Made by a program: the position numbers and the translations under genes | Assembly (NCBI GenBank): GCA_030998015.1 | Contig: JARWMV010000056.1 | Location: forward strand, 35,333-99,332 | DNA from: Ceratorhiza oryzae-sativae | Lineage: Eukaryota > Basidiomycota > Agaricomycetes > Cantharellales > Ceratobasidiaceae | DNA length: 64,000 bases | Direction: 5' to 3' | The notes under the pieces: generated by a model | Database searches by the model: none | Seen by the model: only the letters and a program-made list of their open reading frames with translations | What the model was told of the DNA's origin: nothing | In this document: positions 45,325-61,017 of the stretch, in pieces | Layout: each line of letters starts with the position of its first letter | How positions within the stretch are numbered: position 1 is the first letter of the stretch

Positions 45325-46586
45325 CTATGATTCAAGTTGTCGGCACAACATACGAAATTCGAAAATAAAAACACCCACAAATTCGTATACAGCCTCGGTC
45401 ATGTTCTTGACACCCTTGAACTCTGGTCGCCAGATGAAGTCACACAACATTTGGTGGGTTGGTGCGCTCCAGTGATATGGGCATACAGGTACGTCCAGCG
45501 GGTCGTCAAACGGTAGCCTTTGCATCACCCGCTGCCCCTCGGTTGTTCGAGAGTTCAGTTGGGGACAGGTTGTCCAATCCTTGAGCTCATCTGCCCACCA
45601 TTGGTGAATTCCTTCGACTACAATCCAACGGACGAGAGGATCGTATGTTGATCCGTTCAGCACAGACTCGATGCGTTGGTTTAGGGCAAGGGTTGAAGCA
45701 GGGATAGAGGGTGCAGAGGTGGTGGGAAGAGGGACGGTGTAGTTTGTCATGATACGAATGCGGTGTTGAATGAAAAAGTCGTCCCATGCAAAGTGAAGGC
45801 CTAGAAAATGTGATATGTGAGGATCTCAAACATGACTTTGATGTATTATCGTACTCGTCTTGTTGTTTTCGTATAGCACGGGAACTTGAAGAGCCGCGGG
45901 TCAGTTTGTGGATGAATAATGCCAACATTGTGCTTACCCATATTGCCTCCCACATCTCGCCCGCTGAGGTGAAGTGGTTGATGAACGTCTCCTAGATAAT
46001 GGGTCAAGAAGCGAAGCGCGATATCCTGCTTGTCACTTGAAAGCAAGCGATCAGAGTTTGCACCGTACCCGAGCGGGCATGATATCCACTTACCCAGTCG
46101 TATTTCTAATTGAACGAGTGGTGTTGACAATGGCGTGGAGGATGTTACCGTAAGGAATTACCCAACCAGCCTCTCCAAATGTACATTTTTGGGGCGGAAA
46201 GTCGCCAATCGGATTAACAAAGTGCAACATGCCAGTGTGTCTAGGAAAAGCGGAAGTATGAATATCGTGGAAGCCTCAGATGTGAATTCAAGCCTACTTC
46301 CATTGAGGTTGCTTCTTGACCTCGTCCGGCCACGACGCAACGCCCGCGAGGCTGCAGCTATAGTTTTTCGGAAGAATATCACACACCGCGCGCTGAGCAG
46401 ATGGCAGGAGATGAATCTGAGCAATGGTCGCGGTGATCTTATGACCTGGTTGTGTTTAGGTGAGTTAGAACAATGGACGCTGGGAATTGATAAAAAATCG
46501 ATCGAGAACACACCATGGTCACCCCAGCTCCAGGCTGGGGTCACAAGCAACGCCGTGGAGATAGCGGTAATCGAAAGGCGCATCAT
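45325..46586 (-). CDS. Secreted S1/P1-type nuclease
   Basis: Six exons: 46586-46514, 46445-46298, 46240-46094, 46035-45938, 45884-45855, 45800-45325; 972 nt, 323 aa. A signal peptide (MMRLSITAISTALLVTPAWS) leaves a mature N-terminal Trp, the zinc ligand of this family (WGDHGHKITATIAQ). Other metal-site motifs: FLTHYLGDVHQPLH, GGN and LHFAWDDF. It cleaves single-stranded DNA and RNA in the secretory path or outside the cell using three zinc ions. The exon 1 donor was chosen because it restores the W-G-x-x-G-H motif. Start at 46583 is equally possible. Confidence 0.9.
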
Positions 46587-48818
46587 GGTCGGTTCAGAGC
46601 ATAGACCAAGCGGGCGAGCTTTAAATATGTTGGCCCTTTTCCTCTGACTAACACCGGGAGACATGTGCCGAGCCGGCAATGTGGGGCCGAGAACATGAGA
46701 ATTCTTTCGTAGCGCTCGAGGGAGGAACCAGGAACAGATTGGCCATTGGTCACGTCACCATCGTCTCCGCTGCCGACAACAATGTCGTTTGAGTCGCCAC
46801 CCCGAGAGTTAGTCGGCCGAGCCATATTGACGGATACAATGGCTGGGCGCATGGTCACGTGTTACTTTCATTGAGCTCGTTATATGTATTATAAACAACA
46901 CAAAAACATGAACACGTGTGATTAGATTTTTTTTGAATAGATATTTAATGACCAACACGAATGCTATGGTCGAACCGGTCAGAGACAAAAACACAGCAAC
47001 AAACAGATGAGACGGAGCACAGGAGGCGAAACGAGGCAGCAAACCTGTTCATCGGTTCATCAATTGTGGAGTGGTAAACCAGGTCTAGCGGTGCACGTTG
47101 TCGGAAAAGAGCTTGCGAAACTGCCAAGTGAGACTCTGCACAAAAAATAGGGGAGGTCCTTCTGGGAAGCGTTGGCTGTGGTTATGGTTGGAGCCGTCGC
47201 AGTTGGAAATTACACTGGGGTGCAGGCAGAACCCAATGTTATCGCCCACGGTGCAGACTCAGACATGTTCCATTTTGTCGCGTTGGGAGTAATGTGAATA
47301 TTGGGGGGGGGGGAGGCTTTCGAATGTCCAACTCAATGGAAGAGCCACGAAATGGCCAGGTATAGCGCGCTGTCAACTCATCTACTATGGCGTGTCACGT
47401 AACATCCTCCGCATTCAACCAGTGGTTGTTGTTGGTACAAGCGTCGGGTGCTTCGTGACCCCATTATGCACTGTCTTATTGTTGTATGCCCCCCCTACAT
47501 TCCCCGAGTATGCGCCGATCTTATTGTCTTGATTATGTATATAAGGCGTGTGTTTTGCTACTGAATACATGGCTCTTGTGTCGACTTTCAACAGTGGTGA
47601 TATGCAGAGGGGCCAGCAAAGCAGCCACTAGGCACGAGTAGCGGCTAATTCATTTTAGTTAATGCCTAGAGCTCGGCTCTCTAAGAATTAGTTCCACGCA
47701 GCTTCGTGTAGGTGAAGATCTTGGTCACGTGATTACGCGCCTCACGCGCCGTCCGTACTTCCCATTTCGTAGCCTCACGTCCCGCTTTTTCCTACTCGTT
47801 ACTTTTTCTTCATTCCAGGATCTGCATTTCTATACGTACTTTCACTTTGTTCATGTAACGTGTTTCTATTTTCAATACAATAGAACGAATGTAACCTAAA
47901 ACAAAAAATCTTGGTCACGTGACGGTCTCTGTTTTCAGTACGCCCTCGGGCCGTTTGACCCCTGTCCCCGTCTCACCCCTCGGTACCCCGTTTGCCTGCC
48001 CGTCTGTGTCTGCTTTTTTCTTCTTCTTTTATGACGGGTTCGACCCTTGTGTTCGTGTAGGTCTATAAATATATATGCAAAAAAAAAACTGTGGGACGTG
48101 ATGGCAGTGCGATGATCCCAGAGTCACGTTGTATGCTAAATATAATTTGTGTTGTCTTCGCGCTACGTTTTCGGAATCTAATAACCGTGTTCTGCTGGTT
48201 GAAGAGTAAACCAAATTTGGATGCTGTGTTGTACAGTGCGAGAAACTGTCTGGCGACGGGGCAGTCAGAATCCGGTAGGGGGGTTCTTTGAGATCCAGAT
48301 AGTATCACTCAGGCTCTCATGTACATCTCCTGTCTCTGCGCTACTATCTGCAATATATCTATAACCGACTCACACTTCCATGAATAACTCTACTAGTGAC
48401 TACGTTTGGTCCTACGAATTTGGAAACCACGTGCTAGCTACCCAAATAACACAGGAGGGCACAGCCGGTGCGACCAGCGATATTGAATGCGAACCGATGA
48501 GCGATGAACATACATTCATAGATGGAAACCCACCAGCACCTGGTACACAATGTATGAATGGAAATCGAGGGAGAATCTAACGCCATAGATCAGGCGACTG
48601 GGGCCAGGACCTAAGCGGCGCAAGGTTTAGTTGTTTGTCGATCAAGATGATACTGCAGCTAAATACATGATAATGAGAATAGAGCGCATAGTATGGCTTC
48701 CAATCTTACCCTAGACCGACCAGTTAACCAGCAAAACACAACTCGTTGACTCTGTACCCCAAACATGACTATGCTACATTCTACATACCGCATACCGTGT
48801 CATTTTGCAGGTAAATAC
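46587..48818. other. Intergenic, no gene seen
   Basis: Contains two copies of ATCTTGGTCACGTGA (near 47717 and 47909), an E-box-like CACGTG palindrome, and a G run near 47305. Frames here are short and unsupported. A 66-codon plus frame at 48380 has no recognisable feature. Confidence 0.45.
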
Positions 48819-49080
48819 TCTCACTCAGGGAGGTTTCGGGGGAGCTAAGATACAAATCGTACTTAGCTCAACTACGAAGGTAGAGAACTGTGCATATACT
48901 GTACCTAAGATACAAATCGTACTATGAGGCACAGTGAGAAAAAAAAATACATGAAAAAGAGAAAGAAAAACTATACCTGAGCTCAACTACGAAGGTAGAG
49001 AACTAAGGAAAGAAATTTTTCACAGAGACGCGCATGATATCAGAGATGAGTAAACTGATACAAACATTTTGCTAAGCCCC
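48819..49080 (-). repeat. Diverged copia LTR relic
   Basis: Read on the minus strand it carries CTCTACCTTCGTAGTTGAGCT twice, ATGCGCG and the terminal CCTCCCTGAGTGAGA, the landmarks of the 289 bp copia LTR at 25026/29718. The LTR start is not clean and no target duplication is found, so it is a truncated or old solo LTR. Confidence 0.7.
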
Positions 49081-49470
49081 TTGGGTTTAGGTTATTCCCT
49101 TAATCCATATTTCTATGAATGCCCACTACGACCGGTGATGACAGTGATCGTTCGCGGCTTCCCAACGTAGTATATAACAAGTCGCCTTCGGTGGGGGAGG
49201 TTTAAGATATATGCATATATGCATACCTATTTATCACACAATGAGTACTAGTCAAAGGCCCCTCACCGGGAGGGGGGAAATGTATTGTAAAAGAAATTAT
49301 ACATGAGGATAAAGACGGAATAAGAATCACAAAAATTCAAGGCTGAGCTGCCAGCAGCTCAGCGGGATTGCCGGTCGGCCAGTGTCCAGCTATCCGGCGC
49401 TACACGGTACGACCCCTCGTAAAAATAAACAAATCAAAAACAAATACTACCTCCCGTTACGCTCAGAGGC
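49081..49470. other. Intergenic, no gene seen
   Basis: A/T-rich with a G run near 49270. Nothing else. Confidence 0.5.
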
Positions 49471-49476
49471 GCACTC

Positions 49477-50551
49477 CTAGACCAAGGTCTCCGCGTAATC
49501 TTCCACGCTCCGGAAGACGTCGCCTGGGAAATGTTAGCACATTCACCCCATCGAAAGCAAGAGAGAGAGACTGACCACGGTGTTGGACATCTGTCCGCCT
49601 GGCATCGGCAGCGTCTCCGATCTGGTCCCAGGATGTGACCCTCCGAAGCACCACCGCCATGAGGCGGACCTTCCCCCTATCCTCCAAGCCCATCTCGACC
49701 AGCCTTACCGAGCTTTGGAGGTACGCGAGCCCGCGAGCCTCCATGCGTGCTCGTTGTTCCTCTGGCCCGCCCCTCATTGGGTACTCGCGTACGACCCTGT
49801 AAAAGGCCGGCGAGTGGCGGTCCTGGTAGGCCCGCACCTCCAGCCTGTACGACAGCTTCACGTATCGGCGTGGCTGTCGCTCGTGCGTCGGTTCTGGGGC
49901 GGGGTGGGGCGGGGATGGGGACGGGGGCAGGATCGAGCGCTTCGGGTTCCTCGTTCTGGCCATCACCTTTCGTCCGAGGACGACCAGCGCGCCAGCGAGC
50001 CCGATGGACAATAATGCCCACACGGGCCAGGTAGCCAGCTCGAGCGCGCCGACCGAGCTCCTAAACCTGACGAGCCGCGCATGCTCGGATATCCGAGCAC
50101 ACGGGCGCGTTATCAGGTCATGGAGCCTCGCCTTGTAGCCTAGCAAGGCCTGGAGCAAAGACTCGTATGCGTCTTTGCTTTGGCTGCCCATTGGCTCGGG
50201 CGGGGGCGGGGTCGAGGGCGAGGGCGAAGGCGAGGGGAGGGGAGGGGACGAGGCCGGGGGTGGGGGTCTCCTTGGCTTGACGTGGGCCGGGCGCGGCGGG
50301 AGTGGTCCGTCGTGGGCCGTGCGCTCCGTCCTAGTTGGGACCCGGATCACGCGCGTGCCCGGAGGGGGCAACTGGGGGATGGCGCGAAGGGGTCGTCGAG
50401 GAGGGAGTTTCCAGCGCGGTCGGGGGAGCGAGTCGATTAGCGAGGGGGATGCGCATAATCGGAGCCGGAGGAGGAACAGTCGATGGTAGATTTGTTTCGC
50501 CCTTGGGGTGTGGATGAAGGCTGAATAGGATCTATCGTTAGCTCTGTCCAT
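49477..50551 (-). CDS. Hypothetical single-pass membrane protein
   Basis: Two exons, 50551-49576 and 49523-49477 (340 aa); the 52 nt intron joins RRTDVQHRG to DVFRSVEDYAETLV. The N-terminal ~120 residues are Pro/Arg-rich; an alternative start is the Met at 50191. A transmembrane helix (WPVWALLSIGLAGALVVLG) is followed by a Pro-rich linker. The C-terminal soluble region (YVKLSYRLEVRAYQDRHSP..., VTSWDQIGDAADARR) looks conserved in style but no family is recognised. A possible upstream exon on the same strand (about 50830-50600) could not be joined. Confidence 0.6.
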
Positions 50552-50599
50552 CGCTGCCCACTTGATAGTCTACTCACGCGGCGGGTATGGCACAGGTCA

Positions 50600-52770
50600 T
50601 GTGCCAGCGCAGAACGTGCGTCTTGTACCCACAGTCCAGCCTGTTCGGCACTCCTCGCCCGTCGTGCAAGCACGAGCTTTTGGGTCGAGGGGGGTGGGAC
50701 TGTGGGTGGGCTCGAATGGACGAGCGACCTCAGGGATGTCCAGACCCTCGTGGGTCGGACAGTCGCGAGAGTTGGAGCTCTCGTGCTGCAGGATACACAT
50801 CAATTTGTCAACCATACAATATCTTTGCGCCAAGCTAACTCACATCGCCTGTGGTAAGAGGTGGGTTGGTGCTACGAACCCCAGCAGCAGGCGCAGCGCG
50901 CTCAGGGTGTCGTGCACAGCGAAAAGTGTTGCGAACAAACGCATATCGAATGTATCGATCTGGATGGGTGGGGGGAAAGGCGGAGGGGGAGGGGTTTCAA
51001 ACGTCCGAGCCTAGGTTTATGTACTGGGCGCCTGCAGCGGGGATATTGTAGGCCCGCACCAGTCGAGAGGAGCATCGAAATAGGAGGCGAGCCTTGGCGC
51101 GAACGAAAGTCCACCGTTCATGGCGCGTGCAACGGTATTGCGCATATCATTTTAATAATTTGCAGAGCTCGTTTGTTCTCTGAGATTCAGCGCTTGTCTG
51201 GCATAGCTGCAGGTTCAACGAGACTGGCGCGTTGAGCTGGACGAAGATCTTACCTTGAGTCAAAAACGCCATTGATGATCGAGCCGTCGGTGGAAGATCT
51301 TCCTTACCCCGCAGAAGTTTAACAGAAATCACATGCCTCGCTCGACCCAGAGGTACGGAACAACTCTCAGGAGCTAGGAAGCCAAGGGGGAGGAGGGAGG
51401 ACAATAGGAATTAATTGAGCAGATGGAGGGAATTACAATCGACAGTGACAGCGGGAAAGGGTACATGGAGAATTTTTAAAGCACCGAAAGGGTGTGACCC
51501 GCAAGCGCACGACGGGACATGGCGGAGAGGTGGACCAGAGGGAGAGCGAAGGAGAACCCCCCCCCCTTATTGGAGAAGTAGATGAAGAATCCCTTGCCGA
51601 ATACTGTCGCAGTCAGCATCGTCGCAGAGCGGGAACGGAACGTACTCGTGGCAATCAGTCCCGCATCCTATGTTATATATGCACCCCGACGGTTATTCCA
51701 GAGTGCGGAGCTGGTGTAGCGCAATCTGGCGGAGAAAGATGTCAGCGTCCGTACATATTGACGATACGACGGAGAAGATGTGGTACCCTAGGTGTTGGTA
51801 CCCTAGGTGTTGGTTGGCTGATCGACCATCGCCGCAACATGAAGTAGTGAGCATCTACCTGATGGGAACTCGCAGCTCAAATGAAAAATAAGGAATGGTA
51901 ATCCGCAACAAAACAGGGCTTTGTCGCAACGTTCGGGGCGTGCGTTTGTGGGTTCCCGATACTCTAATACGGGCCGACACGAAGACCTCGGTAGGTAACG
52001 AGTCGCCTGGAGACCAAAGTCATACTCACCTCTTCGGACCACCGATTGACGTCGACGAAGATCCCAGGATACTAGACGTATGCGCAGATTTTCGGTCGAT
52101 AACCCCGCGGCAGCATGGAGACAGCGGTGGGGGTTGAGTATGTGAACGGCCATAGCGGGTGTTATGGCCGAGGGCGGTCTACCGATTAGAATCGCATAGG
52201 TTGTGGCGACCAATTGAGCGGGTTAAAATCAAGAACGGGTCAACGAAAAGATCCTATCGGCTGTTTCATCCACTTGGAATTCATTGGGTAAGCGGGCACA
52301 ACCTACTGGAAACGGGGAGCGACTAGCGAGGCATGGTCGTAGTATGACGCAAGTTGGGACTGGCGGGATATCACGTGATTCCAGATCCGACATCTCACCT
52401 TGGGCCGTGATTAGCCCAGTGATCGAAGACTACCAAGACACCCGCCTCGCATGCACAAGTTCGCCATGCCCTGGCAGCGCTGACCTCTTTTACCATGTAC
52501 CGTGTTCATCTCAGCAATACCACACCTAAATCCATGGTATTCAACACGATTGCGCATGCAAGTGACTGGCCAGTATATAATGGCCATCATGGCTGATTAC
52601 TCCTTTCCATTGACGCTTGATATAACCGCCACGAGCAGTACGCCCAACCGCCCCGCAGTGTCGTGTTTGTTCCGGTGAAACCACTCCGCTATTCTACCAT
52701 CTGCTCTCTCGAATTTTCTTCTCAAAATCTAACTATTGTAGGACGAAAATCTGCGTCTCAAAACCCTTCA
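50600..52770. other. No confident gene
   Basis: GC-rich at the left and featureless elsewhere. GGTACCCTAGGTGTT is repeated twice in tandem at about 51782-51812. Frames at 50562-51014, 51494-51847 and 52213-51803 have no motifs or convincing splice structure. Confidence 0.4.
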
Positions 52771-52835
52771 CTGGAATGAATGCCGTCAAACGGGCCAGTA
52801 TATGCGCACACCAAGACCAGGGCACCAGACAAGCC

Positions 52836-53241
52836 TCAAAACGCACTCTCAAAATCATACCTATTCAACCTCGCGCGAGCCAACGCTTCCCCACTCGGCA
52901 CATGCTCCGATTCCAACCACTCGACAAGCCGAGCACGCACCTCTCCTTCGGGTCCAATTTCCTCGTCGTTCCCTGCACGCTCACATTCCCGCGCATGCGA
53001 GGCCCGTTCGACGAGGGTCTCTTGTGCAAGTACCATGGCCTCCCATCGTACGAGTGCATCGATCAAGGCAGACTGTTCGGGACGGAACATGTGGATATCT
53101 GAAGCGGTGCTATTTGGACATCGCATCGAATCGTCCGCAGCCCTCATCCAACCGAGCGCTTCTGGCAACAATTCAACCGGAGGGAGCGCGAGATGCGCAA
53201 ACCAGGCTCGAGCCGTCGGGTGGGCATTGGGATACCGAGGC
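52836..53241 (-). CDS. Hypothetical protein, C-terminal fragment
   Basis: Coding-like from a CCCCTAG splice acceptor at about 53242 (PRYPNAHPTARAWFAHLALP) to the stop at 52836, with helical, acidic composition (VRWEAMVLAQETLVERASHARE). The same frame continues to 53420 but into an LTR-like repeat, so the 5' exons seem lost or replaced. No family recognised. Confidence 0.4.
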
Positions 53242-53264
53242 CTAGGGGATGGGTGAAGGGATAC

Positions 53265-53470
53265 ATATACATGTACATACTCGAATGATATAGAATGTGT
53301 ATGAGTCAGTAATCGAGTCAAACGTAAACGCGTCACGTATGCGCAGTATATGCGCAGCAGCAGAGCATATGACTCACGTGTATTCGTAGGGTATAAATAA
53401 GGGCTCTGCGAGCCCCTCATACCCCATCGATTTTACTCACGTGCACACATTCCTTTTGTAAACCCTTTCT
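53265..53470 (+). repeat. LTR-like repeat copy 1
   Basis: Shares a layout with 55995-56190: GAGTCAGT...CGAGTCA, GCAGTATATG-GCAGCAG, ATTTGACTCA/TATGACTCAC, GTAGGGTATAAATAA and GGCTC-GAGCC. The GGGTATAAATAA looks like an LTR promoter. Ends and target duplication not resolved. Confidence 0.55.
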
Positions 53471-53640
53471 ATACATTAAACATATACAATTGATTTCTAT
53501 TTAATTGGTCGGATTCCGGGTAAATTGATGCGTATTTGTCCAGCATTTCCAAGGCACGGTTTAGGTTGCCCGCAGCGGCATACGACAAAAGACCAGCGTT
53601 GAATAAAGAAGGTGTAAGTGTGAGATAATTATCTTAAGAT

Positions 53641-54247
53641 TAAGACGCTGTATTGGTCGGCAGGGAGATACCATCCGACGGCGAAACCCTCCGTTTGGCA
53701 TCTTTCCATACCGCCCGCACTCGGATGTATGCTTTACGTTCAACGAAGCCGTCAATTAGCGTGACAATAAACTCCGCATCTGGCTGAATCTGGGAGTCTG
53801 GTAGTCTAAGGTAAAAGTCGTGGATAAGAGAGTGCATGATTGCAAGTAGGAGTCTTGCGGAAATATTTTTAGAGTTGGCAGCGGCGGTTAGGGACGCCAA
53901 GGACGTATGCAACGTGGGCGGTTTATCGTCCTTGAGGTACACCGCCGCGGGGGTAAATGACTTTCACCGATGTTCTCCATCACGCGCTGCATGTGCTCTC
54001 GCTCTGTCGCATCGAGCCCCTCTATCATCCAGATAGGGGTTGGCTGGGTGCCGCAGGGCGGGAACGAATAGACGATGACGTGCTGCAGTTGCGTCACTCT
54101 GGGGAGTCGGAGCATCGCGCATAAATCAAATTGAAACTGCGCCTGGCTTTGTTGGCCCTCTATCACGTGACCCCGCACATCCTCTAAATTTCGCCACCAT
54201 AACCAGCACATGGTGAGTTCCACGGTTGCCCTCGCCACCTCCTTCAT
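53641..54247 (-). CDS. Unrecognised protein, two adjacent frames
   Basis: Frames 54247-53888 (VELTMCWLWWRNLEDVRGH, LDATEREHMQRVMENIG) and 53942-53641 (YLKDDKPPTLHTSLASLTAAANSK..., GFVERKAYIRVRAVWKDAKRR) look like consecutive parts of one helical protein, joined near 53950 by an unseen intron or a frameshift. It ends ISLPTNTAS. I cannot name a family. It lies between the two LTR-like repeats. Confidence 0.4.
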
Positions 54248-54284
54248 CCTGTAGCCGGCTGGAACTCTTCAGCTATCTATTCTA

Positions 54285-55115
54285 GTCCAACACGGCAAAC
54301 AAGTCGACTACTCAATTCATTTCGAGGCTATGAAGGACGGAATGCTGCTCTGCGAAGGTATTTTTATCTTATTTTTCTTCAACCATCCTCATATCCACCT
54401 CTTCCCGCTGCGCCACGATCGAGCTCATAAGCGCCCAATCAGTTCTCACCATCGACGGAACGAGGCATGAAATGACGTCGCTCTTCTTTTCACAGCAACG
54501 AATGCCCAAAACCGAACGCGATATAGCACCTTCATTGTTGACGAAGCTCTCGAACAGGAGAGGAAGAAATCGAGGACGCGTGCAGGAAGTTAAGGGTTGA
54601 GGCGGAGAACTTGGGCTCATATGGAAAAGGTACGCCAACACAATGGCCGCCATTTAACTACGACCAATGCCACGAAACCATAATCAGATGGACTGGGTCC
54701 GCTCATGTCTGCCCCTCTCTAATCTTCACTTCCACCCAACAGAAGCGTATCTTTGATCCCACCACACCTGGTGGCTGTAAAGGTGTCGTGTCAACCGACA
54801 TCGCCAAGACTAGTCTTAACATTGATGGCATCGTTTATGTGGTCGATCCTGGATTCTCTAAGCAAAAGGTTCATAATTCTTGGTGAGTTAAACCATATCA
54901 AACGAGCCAAAGTATTATTATCGATCAAATGTCAATCAATGCATAGCATCCGTGTCAAGTCGTTGCTGGTTTCTCGTCTCCAAGGCGAGCGCCCAACACC
55001 GTGCTGAGCGTGCTGGACGAATCAGACCAGGTATGCTTCCTCCCTAATCAAGTATCCAGCCCTTATCCTAATGATACCGATAGGAAAATGTTTCCGGCTT
55101 TACGCTGAGCAGGAG
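54285..55115 (+). pseudogene. Degenerate DEAH-box RNA helicase (Prp22/DHX8-like)
   Basis: In order: DYSIHFEAMKDGMLLCE (about 54310-54355), a mutated motif II as FIVDEALEQ (about 54530), an EEEIEDACRKLRVEAENLG segment, RIFDPTTPGGCKGVV then DIAKTSLNIDGIVYVVDPGFSK (motifs IV-V, about 54747-54870), and a motif VI relic AQHRAERAGRIRPG then KCFRLYAEQE (to about 55115). Several shifts and deletions separate them. Spliceosomal DEAH helicases have exactly this order. An intron seems still present near 55030-55080, so it is a DNA-level duplicate, not a retrocopy. Confidence 0.72.
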
Positions 55116-55990
55116 CAAACCCACTGTCGTGAGCCACGAGGCCCAGTCTTACCCCTAACTCGTGGTCATTAAGCGAGGGCTCTGTGGCCTAATTTAGTGT
55201 CGCATATATACTACTTTCTTCATTTGTCTCCTATCTAGTTAGTTACGAACCAATGTATTGGATTCCTATGTATTTTTGATGTACAGGACGTGAATATATA
55301 CCAAAGGGGTTCGATCCTACTCTGTAGGTCGAAATACCTTCGCATCCCCCTCTATCACCTCTTGTGTGACCGTACGGCCTCCCTGGCGGGTCGTAGCACC
55401 CACCCGGAGATCCTGCGCTCAAACTTGGTACCCTTGCGCTCTACTATTACTCTATCAACAATCCGCATACTCCAACGTGTTTGCTCGAATTTCCGGCATC
55501 GAATGGGACTCATAGCGCGTTGATACGTGCCCTATGCGCTGTGTAACGATCAAAACATACAATTTTATTTGTTTGACCTGTGAAAAAGTTTGGTCGGCAC
55601 GAACTTTTGCGAAGCGCAGTGAATTCTATTTGGTTATATTCTCTCGTTATGAGCGTGCGAACGCACGTCACGGGGGTCTGGGGGAATATTAAATTCCAAC
55701 AGATAGGATCACGTTTCATTTGAATTAACCGTGGTCTTGCCATGTCGGCCAGCGTCGGCGCCCTTGGACATGCTATGCGTGTGAATAAAGATATCCAACT
55801 AGGCCAAGGACGAAGAGATCAAGACGGCGAGCCCGTGTGCAATTTTTGCTTCAAGACATGAAGCAGCCTAGAATATATGGAGAATATCAACTTAGCCCGC
55901 CCGAATAGATACGAGCCGCTGATCGCTTCGATCTACGCAGCGTTGATGTTGCGTCGTTAATATCATCAATTATTTTATCATATGCACCAC
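55116..55990. other. Intergenic, no gene seen
   Basis: Nothing recognisable on either strand. Confidence 0.5.
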
Positions 55991-55994
55991 CTGT

Positions 55995-56190
55995 AGAAGA
56001 TCTATGTATATAGTAGAATAATCTAGAATGTGAACGAGTCAGTGAACGAGTCATTAAACGATTCAAGTGTGTATCCGCAGTATATGAGCAGCAGTACCGC
56101 ATTTGACTCACTAGATTAGTAGGGTATAAATAAAGGCTCCATGAGCCTAGTCACACCCCACCGTTCTACTCTCACTCACGCTCTTTCTTG
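55995..56190 (+). repeat. LTR-like repeat copy 2
   Basis: Partner of 53265-53470 with the same motif order, including GTAGGGTATAAATAAAGGCTC. More diverged at the right end. Confidence 0.55.
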
Positions 56191-56451
56191 CAGATAGCGA
56201 AACAGCCGATAGTACGGCTTCATTTGTAAGTCAGATCTCCAACTTATATGCGCAGACTTGACTGTTATTTCTTCTAGCACTCGTATCAACACTCGCTGGT
56301 TTAGTGGATTACAGCAATCATTGCGCCTTTCTAACACCACGGTTTGACTTAAATGACATCCCTCAGTAGAAGCGCAGTTAACATAAGACAAATTCCCTTC
56401 GTATTTGTAATGCCTATATTGCTTACACGGTAATTCTTACCATGCACATGC

Positions 56452-59759
<3,308 letters not shown>

Positions 59760-61017
59760 ATGGTTTCCTACAAGATTCTCGTCGGGGGTTACACCTCGGT
59801 TCTGACCACCCTGTCATTTACCTCTGGCAACTCCAACTTGGCGACTGTCTCAACTATCTCGACCAACAACCCGAGCTGGATCACCGCCCACCCGACTAAC
59901 AAGAGCGTTATTTTTGCGACTCAGGACTCATATATTGGGGGTATACAATCATTCTCGATCAACTCGCAAGGTCAATTGTCCAAGGTATAACGTTCGTTTC
60001 ATTCCACTTGGATTTAACTTACCCTGGCATAGATCGCAACTGTGTCCACCGGAGGAGACAGCCCTGCTCATATGATTGTGTCTAATGGCGGCAACGAGAT
60101 TGTGGTCATGAACGTAAGGGATATATGATGCGGCCGGGTTTGCCCACTCACAAGCAGTAATAGTACAACAGCGGAACCGGGACGAACGTGCCTCTCACTG
60201 GTGACAAAAGCCACTTCGGATCAGCTAATCCCACCATCAAATTCACCGGCTCCGGTCCCAACAAAAGCCGCCAGACTAGCTCTCACCCACACGAAATCAT
60301 TCAATACGGCAACGAATTTCTGATTCCAGATCTTGTGAGTGAGACGTGGCTCGTGTTTACTCGATGATAGTATTGAATGCTTCTTCGATAGGGTTCTGAT
60401 AAGATTTGGAGGCTGACCAAGTCTGGCTCTGGCGCCTTGCAAAATAGTGGATACATTCAACAGCCATTGGGCAGTGGGCCACGCCACGGTGTGATAAGCG
60501 GTATGTCTCCAGTACTCTCTCCTTTTTTTCAACCTTATAACCCTTCATCAACCAAGGCAACACTCTCTACACCATCCACGAACTTTCCAACACTGTTATC
60601 CAGCAAACCATCCCGTCCCTCGGATCAACCTCGCAAGCACCTATCATCGCCAACATCTCCATCATCCCCACGGACTCAACAAACCCAAATGCCCATACAG
60701 CCGCAGAACTCATTCTGTCGCCCTCGACGAGCGCGTTTCCAAAGCAGTACCTCTATGCCACGAACCGGGGAGACTCGAGCGATGCGATCACGATTATCGA
60801 CCCGGCCAATAACGGACTCAAGATTGTCAAGCAGTTCCGGACTGGCCTGAGCACGATGCGTGGGGCCGCATTGAGCCCGGATGGTACTTATTTGGTTACT
60901 GGTGGGCAGTACAACGGTTTCGTAGTAGTTTACGAGCGTATCAATGGTGGCGCGGATTTGAGAGAAGTTGCACGGGCGTCTGGTTTCACTCAGCCGTTCA
61001 GCTTCCTCTGGGTGTGA
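59760..61017 (+). CDS. Beta-propeller lactonase (6-phosphogluconolactonase-like family)
   Basis: Five exons: 59760-59984, 60033-60113, 60164-60334, 60392-60500, 60557-61017; 1047 nt, 348 aa. It starts MVSYKILVGGYT, the first strand typical of seven-bladed lactonases. Other landmarks: NPSWITAHPT, SPAHMIVSNGGNEIVV, SSHPHEIIQYG, GPRHGVIS and MRGAALSPDGTYLVTGGQ, one per blade. The family hydrolyses lactone rings. No signal peptide is visible. It is divergent from the sugar-oxidising GMC gene, which makes lactone products. Confidence 0.88.

Noticed and set aside
46514..46523. Alternative donor for exon 1 of the S1/P1 nuclease at 46522
   Set aside because: It keeps the frame but removes three residues from the W-G-x-x-G-H zinc motif; the donor at 46513 restores it.
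49580..50489. Several plus-strand Gly/Arg-rich frames
   Set aside because: Antisense of the membrane-protein gene; composition is a by-product of GC-rich DNA.
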